Below, piece by piece: positions 7,475-16,281 of a DNA stretch of 64,000 nucleotides (positions are counted from its first letter, which is position 1; each line of letters starts with the position of its first letter). Position numbers and translations under genes: made by a program. The notes under the pieces are model-generated. The model worked only from the letters and a program-made list of their open reading frames with translations, was not told where the DNA came from and searched no databases. Source of the DNA: an uncultured Hyphomicrobiales bacterium (GTDB lineage Bacteria > Pseudomonadota > Alphaproteobacteria > Rhizobiales > Beijerinckiaceae); the NCBI GenBank assembly GCA_903902915.1, contig CAIUWR010000022.1, positions 1 to 64,000 of the forward strand, given 5' to 3'.

Positions 7475-9561
7475 GGCGCAAGCCTCACATGAAGATTGCC
7501 GAAAGCGTCCACTTGTCCTGTGGCGCCAGGGGGCAGAACGGCGCTCTGGCCGGGATATTCGATGATGCAGGGGCCTTCGAACTGCACGCCGGGCGCAGGA
7601 AAGCGCGTGCGCCAGATTTGTGTCTCCACAGGCGCGCGCGGATCGTCGAAGACCACCGCGCGCATGCCATGGGCCACGGGCGTGTCGCCGCTGGCGCGCA
7701 AGGGCGGCGGTGGCAGGGCGCCGGCGCCGGTGACGCGCACGGACAGGATTTCGTGGCCCGCGCCCGCGAAGGAGGCGCCGCGCCCGAACAAGGTATCGTA
7801 ATTCGTCTGGAAACGCGCGACTGCCTCCGCAACAGTGTCCTGTGTGAAGTCGCTTTCGGCCAGCGGCACGTCGAGATGGTGGGTCTGTCCGCGAAAGCGC
7901 ACAGAGGCGAAGCGCTCCAGCTTTTCGACGCCATGGATGCCCGCCCGCGCGAGATTGGCGCGCACTTCGGCGCTGGCGTCATCGAGCGCGCGCGCGATGC
8001 GGCCCACCTCGTCTTTGGTGGCGAGGCGACGGGCTTGCAGGCGCACATAGCAGGGGCGTTCGGTGGAGAAAGACACATCGGCATTGGCGGTGCCGAAGGC
8101 TGATTGGGCGGTCGCCGCTGCTGGCACCACGAAGGAGGTAAGCCCCAATTCGGCCGCCAGCACCCAGGCGTGGGAGGGGCCTGCGCCGCCATTGGCGAAA
8201 AGCGCGAAGTCGCGCGGATCATAGCCGCGCTCCACAGTCATGCGTCGCAACAGATCGGCCATGCGCGAGTCGAGAATTTTGAGAATGCCCCAGGCGGCTT
8301 CTGTGACGCTGAGGCCCAGCGGCTGCGCTATCTTTTCATCAATCGCGCGCCGCGCCGCCTCCACGTCGAGCGCCATGCGCCCGCCGATGAAATAGCTGGC
8401 GTCGAGCACGCCCAGCACGAGATCGGCGTCCGTGGCGGTGGGCTCCTGGCCGCCTCGTCCATAGCAGGCGGGGCCGGGATTGGCGCCTGCGCTTTGTGGG
8501 CCGACTTGCAGGCTGCCGCCAATCACGCGCGCAATGCTGCCGCCGCCCGCGCCGATGGACTCTACGTCGATCGAATGCACGCGAATATCCGCGCCCGCGA
8601 CCGAAATGTCGGCGCGCATGATGGGCTGGCCATCGACGATCACGCCCACGTCGAAACTCGTGCCGCCAATGTCGGTGGTGAGCACATTGCGCAACCCGAT
8701 CTGCGCGCCCATGGCCTGGGAGCCCATGACGCCTGCGGCGGGGCCGGAAAAGAGCGCATAGGCGGGACGCGCGTCGAGCACGGCGGTCGGCAACACGCCG
8801 CCGGCGCAAGTCATCATCAGCACGGGAACCCGCATGCCGGCCTGCGTCAGGGTCTGCTCCAGCTTGGCCAGATAGCGTCCCGCCAGCGGCCCCAGGGCCG
8901 CATTCGCGGCCGTGGTGGACATGCGCGCATATTCGCCGACATTGGGCGAAATTTCGTGCGAGAGGCTGACGAAGACGCCGGGCAGCAATTCCGCCAGCAA
9001 TTCGCGAAGTCGTTTCTCATGCGCGGGGTTGACGGTCGAGAACAAAGTGCAGACCGCCACCGCCTCCACGCCATGGTCGGCGAGGCTTTTGATGACGCCG
9101 CGCGCTTGCGCTTCATCCAGCGGGCGGATGATCGCGCCATTGGCGTCGATGCGCTCGTCGATTTCGAAAATGAGGCGACGGGGCGCGAGCGGGGGATGGC
9201 GGTTGCGCAGAAATGAATCTGTCACCTCGATTTCATTGAGGCCCGAGGTCTGGCGCCGCATGCGGCCGATTTCAAGCGTATCGGCGAAGCCGCGCGTGGT
9301 CAACACGGCGGTCTTCGCGGCGTTGCCGGTTAGCAGGGCGTTGAGGCCGACGGTCGTGCCATGGCCGAAGCGCTCGACGCGCGCGCAGAAGTCTTCGAAG
9401 CTCAGGCCGAAGGCCTCCGCCGCCATGCGCAATCCCTCGATCACGCCGCCCAGCACGTCGCTGGTGGTGGACGTCTTGAACACGCGCACGCCTTCGCTCT
9501 CTTCCGCGATCCACAGGTCCGTGAAAGTGCCGCCAACGTCGGTTCCGACGAAAAAGCCCAT
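7471..9561 (-). CDS. hyuA: HyuA-type hydantoinase/oxoprolinase A subunit
   Basis: The 696-residue A subunit of an ATP-dependent HyuAB enzyme. It opens with VGTDVGGTFTDLWIA, the phosphate-binding motif of the ASKHA-like N-terminal domain. It continues with FGHGTTVGLNALL, TTDIGGTSFDVGVI, SIGAGGGSIARV and GPACYGRGG, all standard for the family. The C-terminal part (after about 500) matches the acetone-carboxylase/hydantoinase A C-domain, including FRGQTHHLDVPL. The start lies 12 bases after the upstream permease stop, and its stop overlaps the hyuB start (ATGA). Known reactions include hydantoin, N-methylhydantoin and 5-oxoproline cleavage or ketone carboxylation; the sequence does not show which applies. 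Confidence 0.9.
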   Translation of the reverse strand: MGFFVGTDVGGTFTDLWIAEESEGVRVFKTSTTSDVLGGVIEGLRMAAEAFGLSFEDFCARVERFGHGTTVGLNALLTGNAAKTAVLTTRGFADTLEIGRMRRQTSGLNEIEVTDSFLRNRHPPLAPRRLIFEIDERIDANGAIIRPLDEAQARGVIKSLADHGVEAVAVCTLFSTVNPAHEKRLRELLAELLPGVFVSLSHEISPNVGEYARMSTTAANAALGPLAGRYLAKLEQTLTQAGMRVPVLMMTCAGGVLPTAVLDARPAYALFSGPAAGVMGSQAMGAQIGLRNVLTTDIGGTSFDVGVIVDGQPIMRADISVAGADIRVHSIDVESIGAGGGSIARVIGGSLQVGPQSAGANPGPACYGRGGQEPTATDADLVLGVLDASYFIGGRMALDVEAARRAIDEKIAQPLGLSVTEAAWGILKILDSRMADLLRRMTVERGYDPRDFALFANGGAGPSHAWVLAAELGLTSFVVPAAATAQSAFGTANADVSFSTERPCYVRLQARRLATKDEVGRIARALDDASAEVRANLARAGIHGVEKLERFASVRFRGQTHHLDVPLAESDFTQDTVAEAVARFQTNYDTLFGRGASFAGAGHEILSVRVTGAGALPPPPLRASGDTPVAHGMRAVVFDDPRAPVETQIWRTRFPAPGVQFEGPCIIEYPGQSAVLPPGATGQVDAFGNLHVRLAP

Positions 9562-9573
9562 CGAGTGTTTCCG

Positions 9574-10335
9574 TCAGGAGCGTTGCGGGCGCCAGCGCAG
9601 CAGGCGGTTTTCGGCGATCTGGAGACCGTGGTTGATCAGCACGCCCAGAAGTCCGAGCATGATCAGGCCCGCATAAAGCTCACCGCTGCGGAAGCTGCGC
9701 TGCGCCAGAAAAATGTCGCGTCCCAGACCCGGCAAGGAGGCCTGCATTTCCGTCACCACGGCGAGGATCAACGACACCGCCAGCCCCGAGCGCATGCCCG
9801 CCAGAATGTCGGGCATGGCGGAGGGAATGGCGATCCTGGTCAGGAACTCCGTGCGGCTGAGGCCCAGCAGGGCGGAGACTTCCTGCAAGCGCACGCGCAC
9901 GGCGCCAAAGCCGAAAATGCTGGACATAAGCACTGGCCAGATCGAGCCGAAGGCGATGACGGAGACGGCCATGCTCTCCGACAGGCCGAGGAACAGGATC
10001 GCGACCGGGATTATGGCCGAGGCTGGCAGAGGCCGTAGGAATTCGAGGGTTGGTTCGAGCAGGTCGCGCGCCAGCGGCGTCAGACCAATGGCCGCGCCCA
10101 GCGCAATGCCCGCCATGGAGGCGAGGAACCAGCCCAAAACCATGCGCTGCACGGTCGCGCCCAGCGGCTCCCAGATCGCGCCATCGGCGAAGCGGGCGGC
10201 CAGATCGCCTAAGGCGCGGGCGGGGGTGGGCAGGAAGACCGGCGACACAAGCCGCATGTCCGTCGCCACATGCCAGATCAGCAGCAGCGCGCCTGCGAAG
10301 GCGAGCGGGGGCAGCAGGTTCAGGAGCCTCTTCAT
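9574..10335 (-). CDS. NitT/TauT-type ABC transporter permease
   Basis: A binding-protein-dependent permease with about six membrane helices. The ATG at 10335 (MKRLLNLLPPLAFAGALLL) is chosen because it overlaps the upstream permease stop as ATGA; the open frame extends 27 codons further without support. The EAA-type loop for ATPase contact reads LQEVSALLGLSRTEFLTRIAIPSAMPDILAG. Together with the next permease it probably forms a heterodimeric pore in the inner membrane. It is the third gene of operon 1 and is followed 12 bases later by hyuA. Confidence 0.87.
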   Translation of the reverse strand: MKRLLNLLPPLAFAGALLLIWHVATDMRLVSPVFLPTPARALGDLAARFADGAIWEPLGATVQRMVLGWFLASMAGIALGAAIGLTPLARDLLEPTLEFLRPLPASAIIPVAILFLGLSESMAVSVIAFGSIWPVLMSSIFGFGAVRVRLQEVSALLGLSRTEFLTRIAIPSAMPDILAGMRSGLAVSLILAVVTEMQASLPGLGRDIFLAQRSFRSGELYAGLIMLGLLGVLINHGLQIAENRLLRWRPQRS

Positions 10336-11087
10336 GCGCTTCTCCGCGCGCCGCCGCCGGGCGTCTCGACTGTTTTCAGAATGGCGTTCAGCAGATAGCC
10401 GATCAGCGCCAGCCACAGAAGCTGCGCATACATGAGATCGGCTTTCAGCGATTGCTGCGCGAGCACGAGGCTATAGCCCAGACCGCGCGGATTGACGGCG
10501 ATCTCCACCGTCACCGCCACCACCAGCGCCACCCCCAGCGCAATGCGAATCCCTATATTGATGCGCACGAAAGCGGCGGGCAACACGATCCTGTGCAGCC
10601 GTTCCCCAAAGCGCATCTCCAGCACGTCGGCCACTTCCAGCAGGCGCGGCTCGACGCCCCGAACGGCGGACCATGTGGCGATCAGAACCGGCCAGGTGCA
10701 GGCATAGGCGACCACGGTGGCCTCCATGCTCAGGCCCCAGCCGAACATCAGCAGGCCCAGTGGCATCAGCGCCACGGCGGGGATGGCGCGCAAAGCGTCG
10801 AAGGTCGGCCCCGCCATGCGCGCCACAAGGGACCACAGGCCCAGAACTGAGCCCAGCAGAACGCCCACGCTTGCGCCGATCACCAGCCCCAGCAGGGCCG
10901 CCTGACAGGTCTGCCAAGTCGACAGAAGGATGGACCCATCCAGCAGCGCGCCAAGGCCCGCCAAGAAAATCGCGCTCGGCCAGGACAGGGACTCAAAGAC
11001 CAGCCAGCCGGTCTTCGCAGCCAGTTCCCACAGGCTCAGGAACAGGACAGGGATGAGCGCGCCGCGTAGCAGAGGTCCCATCGTCAA
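10332..11087 (-). CDS. NitT/TauT-type ABC transporter permease
   Basis: A second permease of operon 1, 251 residues, with hydrophobic helices beginning GALIPVLFLSLWELAAKTGW. The EAA loop is LLEVADVLEMRFGERLHRIVLPAAFVRINIG. It has the same fold as the following permease but is clearly different in sequence, so the transporter likely uses two distinct pore subunits. Its ATG overlaps the ATPase stop by 4 bases (11084-11087), and its stop overlaps the next permease start in the same manner. Confidence 0.87.
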   Translation of the reverse strand: MTMGPLLRGALIPVLFLSLWELAAKTGWLVFESLSWPSAIFLAGLGALLDGSILLSTWQTCQAALLGLVIGASVGVLLGSVLGLWSLVARMAGPTFDALRAIPAVALMPLGLLMFGWGLSMEATVVAYACTWPVLIATWSAVRGVEPRLLEVADVLEMRFGERLHRIVLPAAFVRINIGIRIALGVALVVAVTVEIAVNPRGLGYSLVLAQQSLKADLMYAQLLWLALIGYLLNAILKTVETPGGGARRSA

Positions 11088-11890
11088 TGCCCCTGCAACA
11101 GGCCGAAGAGATGGTGGCGATGAGCCAGAAAGCGCGGATCCTCGCGGGTGGTGAGCTGATTGCGCGGACGCGGGAGCTCCACTTCGATGGTTTCGGCGAT
11201 GCGGCCCGGATTGGCGGCGAGCACGATCACCCGGTCCCCCAGGTAGATGGCCTCTTCGAGGTCATGGGTGATGAAGACAGTGGTGGTTCGCCGCTCGGCG
11301 GCCAGCGCCATCAGCTCGTCTTGCAGGGTCTGGCGCGTCATGGCGTCGAGGGCGCCGAAGGGCTCGTCCATCAACATGATGCGCGGCTCCTGCGACAGGC
11401 AGCGGGCGATTTGGACGCGCTGCTGCATGCCGCCGGAGAGCTGGGTGGGGAACCGGTCGGCGGCGTGGGAAAGGCCCATCTTGGCCACGAGTTCGGCGAC
11501 CCTCGCGTCGCGCTGCGCTTTCACGGGCATGGTCTTTTCCAGCGCCAGCGCCACATTGCCCGCGACCGTGCGCCAGGGCAGCAGGGCGTTTGTGTAGTCC
11601 TGAAACACGATGGCGCGTTGGCGCGAGGGGGCGATGATCGGCAAGCCTTCGAACAGAGCCTCGCCAACCGTGGGGCGCAACAGGCCCGCCAGCATGCGTA
11701 GCAAGGTCGTCTTGCCACAGCCCGAGGGGCCGACGATGCTCAGAAATTCGCCTTCGCGCACATCGAAGCTAATGTCCTCCAGCACCGGACGACCCATGGC
11801 GCCAAAGGTGACGCCCACATGGCGCAGGCTCACCGTGACGGGAGCGCTCGCGCCAGAAGGAGCGTAGGCCTTGGTTGAGGCGATGGTCAC
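11084..11890 (-). CDS. NitT/TauT-type ABC transporter ATPase
   Basis: The ATP-hydrolysing subunit of the operon 1 importer, 268 residues. Walker A GPSGCGKTT (about 54-62), Q-loop VFQD (95-98), signature LSGGMQQ (151-157), Walker B IMLMDEP (171-177) and switch H209 are all present. It is the first gene of the seven-gene operon and faces the tetR gene across about 135 bases that contain a perfect palindrome. All later genes are close or overlapping, so its promoter probably controls permeases, HyuAB, the binding protein and the CocE hydrolase. Confidence 0.9.
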   Translation of the reverse strand: MTIASTKAYAPSGASAPVTVSLRHVGVTFGAMGRPVLEDISFDVREGEFLSIVGPSGCGKTTLLRMLAGLLRPTVGEALFEGLPIIAPSRQRAIVFQDYTNALLPWRTVAGNVALALEKTMPVKAQRDARVAELVAKMGLSHAADRFPTQLSGGMQQRVQIARCLSQEPRIMLMDEPFGALDAMTRQTLQDELMALAAERRTTTVFITHDLEEAIYLGDRVIVLAANPGRIAETIEVELPRPRNQLTTREDPRFLAHRHHLFGLLQGH

Positions 11891-11957
11891 AGCGTTCCAC
11901 CCAGTGCCGGATCATCCGACTTTTTCTGCTTCCCAACCTTGTCAGGCAGGGTTAAAC

Positions 11958-11971
11958 TTGAACATGTTCAA
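11958..11971. promoter_or_regulatory. Perfect 14-bp palindrome, candidate TetR operator
   Basis: TTGAACATGTTCAA is a perfect inverted repeat in the divergent gap between operon 1 (start 11890, minus) and the tetR gene (plus). TetR-family repressors usually bind a palindrome of this size next to their own gene. It could therefore control both directions. The assignment to this regulator rests on position. Confidence 0.65.
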
Positions 11972-12025
11972 TAATGATGGGCAGCTTTGGAAAGTCAAGA
12001 TCGACCTGCCCGCGCCAGCGCCCAG

Positions 12026-12709
12026 ATGACTGATCGAGGCGAACTGAAAACGCAGAAGGCCCCGCATCCCGCCAGCACCAGGCGCTCGCAGGCGGCCCCT
12101 GGTCGCCGACAATCCAACAAGCTCGACAAGTTGAACCGCATCAAGGCTGCGGCGCGTCAACTTTTCGTGTCCCAGGGGTTTGACGACACCACCGTGCGCG
12201 AGATCGCGACCCGCGCCGGGGTGGGGCTGGGCACGCTGTTCAGCTATTCCCTCAACAAGCGCGATCTGCTGTTCCTGCTAGGCAACGACAGCCTCGATGA
12301 GGTCGCGGAAAAGGCGGGGGCGGGTCTCGATCCAAAGGCCCGGCTTGCGGACAATCTACGCGGGATTTTCGGCGCCCATTACGCCTTCTTCGCCAGCGAG
12401 CCCGTGCTGGCGCGCCTCGTGCTGCGCGAGATGACCTTCTACGACAGCGGCGCGCAGGCGCAGCGCTTTCGCGTCATCCGCCAGCGGGTGATCGACCATG
12501 TGGCGGGTGCGCTCGCCCTGGCTATCGCCAGTGGCGAAATCGCGGGACGAGAGGACATCGCTTTCGACGCCTGGGTGCTCTTCGCCATCTATCAGGTGGA
12601 GCTGCGCGCCTGGCTTGCGGCGTGCGCGCCCGACTGCGCCCCTGATCTGGCGATGGGCCTCCAGCGGCTGGAGCGCGCACTGAAGGTCTGCATCGGCGGC
12701 TTGCGTTAG
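12026..12709 (+). CDS. TetR-family transcriptional regulator
   Basis: The N-terminal helix-turn-helix reads AARQLFVSQGFDDTTVREIATRAGVGLGTLFSYSLNKRDLL, a classic TetR DNA-binding domain at about residues 35-80. A variable alpha-helical ligand and dimerisation domain follows. The ATG at 12026 is chosen; a TTG 13 codons upstream (11987) is possible but has no better ribosome site. Residues before the domain are basic and low in complexity. The gene is divergent from operon 1 with the palindrome at 11958-11971 between them, so it probably represses the ABC-hyu operon and itself until the substrate binds. Confidence 0.88.
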   Translation: MTDRGELKTQKAPHPASTRRSQAAPGRRQSNKLDKLNRIKAAARQLFVSQGFDDTTVREIATRAGVGLGTLFSYSLNKRDLLFLLGNDSLDEVAEKAGAGLDPKARLADNLRGIFGAHYAFFASEPVLARLVLREMTFYDSGAQAQRFRVIRQRVIDHVAGALALAIASGEIAGREDIAFDAWVLFAIYQVELRAWLAACAPDCAPDLAMGLQRLERALKVCIGGLR

Positions 12710-12824
12710 TGAAGCGCAGGAACAGGTTCAGCATCTTTGCCGGTCGAGGCCGCCCACAATGTGCCCGGCAAAGTCTCACGCCCCGATACGGACATCGTCG
12801 CCCATTGGGTTTGGACAATGGACT

Positions 12825-12899
12825 AAGCAGGAGCCCTATGCGCAGCACTTCCTGTCCGATCCTGACTTCACGCTGATCAGCGCCCCCCAGAAGAACTGA
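12825..12899 (+). pseudogene. C-terminal gene fragment matching the tail at 490-561
   Basis: This short frame reads KQEPYAQHFLSDPDFTLIS followed by APQKN and a stop. Its tail matches the tail of the 40-561 frame (QAPYAQYFLSDPDFTLIG). DNA at 12828-12878 and 490-540 differs at only 5 of 51 positions, mostly synonymous or conservative. The frame can be followed upstream for about ten codons without a credible start. It ends directly at the operon 2 permease stop codon. The parent family was not recognised. Confidence 0.55.
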
Positions 12900-13682
12900 T
12901 CAATCGTTCCCGCGCCAGCGGGAGAAACGGCGCTCGACCATGCGCATGAATTCGTTGAGCGCGATGGCCAAGGCGGCGAGGATCGAGATCAGGCCGAGCA
13001 GGCGCGTCGGGTCGAAATTCTGGGTGAACAGGCCGGTGAAATAGCCGATGCCTGCGGTGGAGACATAAAGCTCCGCCAGCAGGACGCCGAGCAGGACGCC
13101 CGTCATGCCCAGCCGCATCCCCGAGAAGAAGCTCGGCAGCATATGCGGCAGCACCACATAGCGCAGGATATGCCAGCGGCTGGCGCCCATGGAGCGGGCG
13201 CTGATCAGAAGCACGGGTTTGAGACCCTGCACGCCCGCCACAATGGCGAGGATGATCGGGAAGATGCCGTGGGTGACGCCGAAGGCGATCTTCGAGGGTG
13301 GACCGATGCCGAGGCCCAGAATGAACAGCGGCAGAATGACGATCTGGGGAATGCCGTAAAGCAGCAGGATGATCGGCATGAAACAGCGCCGCGCGAAATC
13401 GTTGAGGCCGACGCTCAGGCCCACTATCATGCCGATGGCGACCGCCATCACAAAGGCCACCGACACTTCATAGAGCGTGAGCGTCAAAGCTTGCGTCAGG
13501 CCTTTGGTTCCGAGCACACGGCCAATCTCGCCATAGACGCGGCTGGGCGGCGAGAGGAACATCTTGTCGACGAAGAAGCGCGCAGCGACTTCCCACATCA
13601 CAAGGCACAGTGCGACGATCACCAGTTGCGACAGGCGCGGATGCCTCTTCATCAGGCCCTTGATGGTGGAGCGCGACTTCAT
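12900..13682 (-). CDS. NitT/TauT-type ABC transporter permease
   Basis: A 260-residue inner-membrane permease and the last gene of operon 2. It has an N-terminal helix RLSQLVIVALCLVMWEVAARF and the EAA loop LISARSMGASRWHILRYVVLPHMLPSFFSGM. The start codon overlaps the upstream permease stop as ATGA. It pairs with the permease at 13679 and the ATPase at 14467. Confidence 0.88.
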   Translation of the reverse strand: MKSRSTIKGLMKRHPRLSQLVIVALCLVMWEVAARFFVDKMFLSPPSRVYGEIGRVLGTKGLTQALTLTLYEVSVAFVMAVAIGMIVGLSVGLNDFARRCFMPIILLLYGIPQIVILPLFILGLGIGPPSKIAFGVTHGIFPIILAIVAGVQGLKPVLLISARSMGASRWHILRYVVLPHMLPSFFSGMRLGMTGVLLGVLLAELYVSTAGIGYFTGLFTQNFDPTRLLGLISILAALAIALNEFMRMVERRFSRWRGND

Positions 13683-14470
13683 TTGTCCAGGCTCCGGCTC
13701 GCTTCAAGCCGCGACACCATCGAGTTGAGCGTTGCGGCTATGGCGATGACGAAGACGATATAAGCGAACATGCGCGCGATCTCGAGCGACTCCGCCAGAT
13801 TGACGATGCGATGGCCAAGGCCCGAAAGCGAGGCGATGGTCTCGCTGCCGATGATGGAGAGCAGCGCCACGGTGAAACCCATGCGTAGCCCCGACAGAAT
13901 GATCGGCAGCGCGCCGGGGATCAGCACATGGCGCAGCAGCACGGTCGGCGAGGCGCCCATGGATTTGGCGGCGGTGACATAGAGTTTATCGACGCTGATG
14001 AAGCCCGCAATGGTGTTCAGCACGATGGGGAAGAAACTGATCGTCGCCCCCAGCGCGATCTTGGACGAGGCGCCAAGGCCGAAGAAAAGCACGTAGAGCG
14101 GCAGGAAGAGAATGATCGGCACCGCATAGACGCCCGCCAGCAGTGGTTCGAAAATGCGCACGAAGACGGGCGAGAGGCTGACCATGAAGCCGATGGCGAG
14201 GCCCAGCGTCATGGAGATGGCGAAAGCGCCCGCCAGTTCGCCAAGGGTCAAGAGCAGATCGGGCCAGAACTCGCCGGAGCGCAGGATGTCGAGCAATTCT
14301 TCGAATGCGTTTTGCGGCTTGGGCAGAAGCAGGGGGCTCATGCCCCAGACATTGGTGGCGAGATACCAGAGCAGGGCCAGGCTGGCGACGAAGCCTAGCT
14401 GCACAAGGCGCGACAGGCGGCGCTCATGCTGGTCGGCGGAGAGCGTGGCTTTGACGGGGGCGCTCATCAA
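13679..14470 (-). CDS. NitT/TauT-type ABC transporter permease
   Basis: A 263-residue permease of operon 2 with about six membrane helices. The EAA loop is VTAAKSMGASPTVLLRHVLIPGALPIILSG. It differs from its neighbour at 12900, so the operon 2 importer also probably uses a heterodimeric pore. Its ATG overlaps the ATPase stop (14467-14470) and its stop overlaps the next start. Confidence 0.88.
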   Translation of the reverse strand: MMSAPVKATLSADQHERRLSRLVQLGFVASLALLWYLATNVWGMSPLLLPKPQNAFEELLDILRSGEFWPDLLLTLGELAGAFAISMTLGLAIGFMVSLSPVFVRIFEPLLAGVYAVPIILFLPLYVLFFGLGASSKIALGATISFFPIVLNTIAGFISVDKLYVTAAKSMGASPTVLLRHVLIPGALPIILSGLRMGFTVALLSIIGSETIASLSGLGHRIVNLAESLEIARMFAYIVFVIAIAATLNSMVSRLEASRSLDK

Positions 14471-15309
14471 AATCCCCCTGACGATCCCGAAGTGAGGCTC
14501 ACCGTCTTGCGAATTTCGTCATGCAGCAGATCAAACAGGCGATTGCGCAACCCGTTGAATTTGTCAGACGTCATGAAGCTCGCCTTGCGCGGATGGGGCT
14601 CCTCCACTGGGATGACTTCCTTGATCCGGCCGGGACGGGCGGTGAAGACGGCGATGCGGTCCGCCAGAAACACCGCTTCCCCCAGGCTGTGGGTGACGAA
14701 GATGATGGTTTTACCCGTGCGCGACAAAAGTGCGGAGAGATCTTCGCCCAGCACCATTCGGGTCTGCTCGTCGAGGGCGCCGAAGGGCTCATCCATGAGC
14801 ACCACGGGGGTGTCGAGGCTCAGGGCGCGGGCCAGCGCCGCGCGCTGGCGCATGCCGCCCGAGAGCTGGGCGGGATAATGATCGGCGAATTCGCTGAGGC
14901 CCACGGCCTGCAACGCCTCGCGCGCGCGGCCCTCATGGTCGGCTTTGGGTACGCCCTGAAACAGCATCCCAAGGCGGATGTTTTCGATGATGGTGTTCCA
15001 GGGGAACAGCGCGTTCTCCTGAAACACATAGGCAATGTCGTGCGGCATGGGGCCGTCGACACTCTTGCCATTGACGCTGGCGGTTCCCGTGGTGGGGTTG
15101 AGAATGCCGCCGATGACATTGAGCAGCGTGCTCTTGCCGCAGCCCGAGGGGCCGATCAGCGCCAGCAACTCGCCGCGATGAATGTCCATCGTTGTGTCGA
15201 GAAGCGCGCGCACATGTTTAGGCTGGCCCTCGACGCCGAAGCTATGCGAGACATTCTGGATGTGGACGCAAACGTCCTGCTTGTTGGTCAACGCGGGGCT
15301 GGCGCTCAT
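14467..15309 (-). CDS. NitT/TauT-type ABC transporter ATPase
   Basis: A 280-residue ATPase with Walker A GPSGCGKST (about 53-61), Q-loop VFQEN, signature LSGGMRQ (about 149-155), Walker B VVLMDEP and switch His in FVTHS. It belongs to operon 2 and overlaps the binding-protein stop by ATGA. It is a different lineage from the operon 1 ATPase (few shared residues outside the motifs), so operons 1 and 2 are not a recent simple duplication. Confidence 0.9.
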   Translation of the reverse strand: MSASPALTNKQDVCVHIQNVSHSFGVEGQPKHVRALLDTTMDIHRGELLALIGPSGCGKSTLLNVIGGILNPTTGTASVNGKSVDGPMPHDIAYVFQENALFPWNTIIENIRLGMLFQGVPKADHEGRAREALQAVGLSEFADHYPAQLSGGMRQRAALARALSLDTPVVLMDEPFGALDEQTRMVLGEDLSALLSRTGKTIIFVTHSLGEAVFLADRIAVFTARPGRIKEVIPVEEPHPRKASFMTSDKFNGLRNRLFDLLHDEIRKTVSLTSGSSGGF

Positions 15310-16259
15310 TTGGGCAGAAATTCTTCGGTATAGAGCTTCGACATGTCGGTCTCGGTCTTGAGAATGTCGAGCTCCACGAGCGAGCGTGACAGAAGCGTCA
15401 GGGCCTTCGCTTCAAAATGGCCGTCGTCAGAGAACATGGGCATCAGTTCGTCATAGACGCGGCTGGTGATGTCTTCGTCCTTATCCGTCACTTCAGCCGC
15501 GATTTTCACGGTCGCCTCCTTGTTGGCGCGCATGAAGCGGATGGACTCGAACCAGCCTTCGAGGAAGGCGCGGACGGCTTTCGGGTTATCGGAAAGCACC
15601 TTGTTGGTTCCGTAAATCACATGAATATGGAAATCATTCATGTCAAGGAAGCGCACCAGAATGCGGCCCTCGCCCATTTTTTCCATATTAAGAGCATTGC
15701 CTATGTCCATGATGGACCCGTCGATATCGCCGCGCTTCATGGCTGCGATCTGGCCTGGCATGGCGCCCATGGGCTTGATGTCAATTCCCTTCGGCCCCCA
15801 GCCCTGACGGCGCGAGGTTTCGCTGACGAGGAAATAGGTCAGCGAGCCGGCCGTGGAGACGCTGACTTTCTTGTCTTTCAGATCCGCAGCGGTTTTCGGC
15901 CCATCGGGGCGCACGACGATGGCCAGCAGCAGCGGCGGGCCCGCCATGGCCGCAATGCCCTTTACCGGCGCGCCCTTGGCGATGTAGCCCAGCGCGGGAC
16001 CGGATCCCAGCAAGAAATCGACGCCGCCAGCCGCCGCCGCTTGCTGCATCTTGGCGTCGCCCGCAAAGGCGATGGATTCGATATCAAGACCGCGCTTTTT
16101 GAAGAAGCCCTGGCGTATGCCCACATCAAGCGGCACGAAGGAGAAGGCCTCCGGCACCGCTTTGCCGACACGAATGGTTTGCGCTTGCGCGGACATGGCG
16201 CCATACAGGCACGCCATCATGACCAATGCGGCCAGCGTCTGGACTGTCTTCTTCAGCAT
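15306..16259 (-). CDS. ABC transporter substrate-binding protein (tandem copy 1)
   Basis: A NitT/TauT-type periplasmic binding protein. The start at 16259 (MLKKTVQTLAALVMM) gives a normal signal peptide ending in SAQA and has GGGAGG upstream; the open frame runs 24 codons further without need. The mature part begins TIRVGKAVPEAFSFVPLDVG and keeps IDGSIMDIGNAL and the YDELMPMFSDDGHF segment. It aligns along its whole length with the next gene (16282), roughly half the residues being identical. The pair therefore arose by tandem duplication and has diverged, perhaps to bind different ligands for one transporter. Confidence 0.88.
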   Translation of the reverse strand: MLKKTVQTLAALVMMACLYGAMSAQAQTIRVGKAVPEAFSFVPLDVGIRQGFFKKRGLDIESIAFAGDAKMQQAAAAGGVDFLLGSGPALGYIAKGAPVKGIAAMAGPPLLLAIVVRPDGPKTAADLKDKKVSVSTAGSLTYFLVSETSRRQGWGPKGIDIKPMGAMPGQIAAMKRGDIDGSIMDIGNALNMEKMGEGRILVRFLDMNDFHIHVIYGTNKVLSDNPKAVRAFLEGWFESIRFMRANKEATVKIAAEVTDKDEDITSRVYDELMPMFSDDGHFEAKALTLLSRSLVELDILKTETDMSKLYTEEFLPK

Positions 16260-16281
16260 GGCGGCCTCCCAAGGGGCGATT

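Noticed and set aside
12735-12773. CTTTGCCGG/CCGGCAAAG inverted repeat after tetR as a terminator
   Set aside because: The stem is 9 bp but the loop is 21 bases and no T tract follows, so terminator function is not supported.
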